Below are positions 5,461 to 5,640 of a stretch of 5,640 bases of DNA, in pieces (the stretch's first letter is position 1; the number at the start of each line of letters is the position of its first letter). Position numbers and translations under genes: made by a program. Under the pieces are notes generated by a model. That model had not been told where the DNA came from. It saw only the letters and a program-made list of their open reading frames with translations, and made no database searches. This DNA is from Candidatus Parcubacteria bacterium. GTDB taxonomy: Bacteria; Patescibacteriota; Minisyncoccia; Phycocordibacterales; Phycocordibacteraceae. The stretch spans positions 1-5,640 of the forward strand of contig DAIDID010000034.1 of the NCBI GenBank assembly GCA_027459545.1. Direction: 5' to 3'.

Positions 5461-5640
5461 CGAAAAGTTACTTTTCTTCGGAACAGCTGCATTTATGTGC
5501 GGAATAATTCTTGGGACTTTGGAAAGTAGTCTTCCGTGGGGCTTGCTACTTTCATGTGTATTTATAGGAGTTTTGTGTGTTTCCTTTCCCTATATTGAAT
5601 CTCTTCGCGCTCCACCAGAATTAGATTCGAAAAATTTTTT
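5444..5640 (+). CDS. N-terminus of a membrane protein, possibly ComEC (cut by window end)
   Basis: The frame opens at ATG 5444 and runs without a stop to the window edge, giving 65 residues. After MHVRVHEK come two hydrophobic segments, about residues 9-26 (LLFFGTAAFMCGIILGTL) and 31-51 (PWGLLLSCVFIGVLCVSFPYI), separated by a short ESSL turn, then a polar stretch (ESLRAPPELDSKNF). Two closely spaced helices and the G-I-I-L-G pattern resemble the N-terminus of ComEC, the DNA-uptake channel, whose first helices form DUF4131. A nuclease-rich setting would suit that, but many membrane proteins begin this way. ATGs at 5440 and 5448 run into stops, so the start is clear. It sits behind its own -10 box, 77 bp after the RNase H gene. 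Confidence 0.7.
   Translation, partial: MHVRVHEKLLFFGTAAFMCGIILGTLESSLPWGLLLSCVFIGVLCVSFPYIESLRAPPELDSKNF

Noticed and set aside
1..5640. CRISPR arrays, tRNA or rRNA genes, transposon ends
   Set aside because: No regularly spaced repeats, no cloverleaf or rRNA-like stretch, and no transposase or terminal repeats were seen.

Overview
The window looks like chromosomal DNA from a small-genome bacterium, most likely the Candidate Phyla Radiation (Patescibacteria, Parcubacteria-like). This is inferred from gene style, not proven. The triosephosphate isomerase and phosphoglycerate kinase carry divergent active-site surroundings of the kind I associate with Parcubacteria. Genes are short and tightly packed on moderately AT-rich DNA. 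Several starts lack a Shine-Dalgarno sequence and instead sit 6-9 nt after a -10-like box. TAA, TAG and TGA all end genes here, so TGA is a stop, which argues against the recoded SR1/Gracilibacteria branch.

Layout: (1) 3-611 (+), the C-terminal part of a beta-rich, probably exported protein of unknown function, possibly pilin-associated. (2) 659-2598 (+), a two-gene glycolytic unit, tpiA then pgk, nearly touching. (3) 2595-3011 (-), a HIT-family protein convergent with pgk; the two stop codons share one TTAA. (4) 3070-4848 (+), recJ, divergent from the HIT gene across a 58-bp gap that holds a -10-like box for each direction. (5) 4908-5366 (+), an RNase HI-family protein behind a good extended -10 box. 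(6) 5444 to the window end (+), the first 65 residues of a membrane protein, perhaps ComEC.

TpiA and Pgk act in lower glycolysis. RecJ and the RNase H act in nucleic-acid turnover and repair, and a ComEC identity for the last gene would add DNA uptake. No gene-free stretch exceeds 300 bases; the gaps are 612-658, 3012-3069, 4849-4907 and 5367-5443.

I do not see a new multi-gene system. The most unusual signals are non-coding structure laid over genes: a perfect 15-bp inverted repeat with a 3-nt loop inside recJ, an all-GC 10-bp perfect hairpin near the start of the RNase H gene, and nested palindromes across the start codon of the last gene. The recurring -10 box to ATG arrangement, suggesting leaderless transcripts, is also notable.
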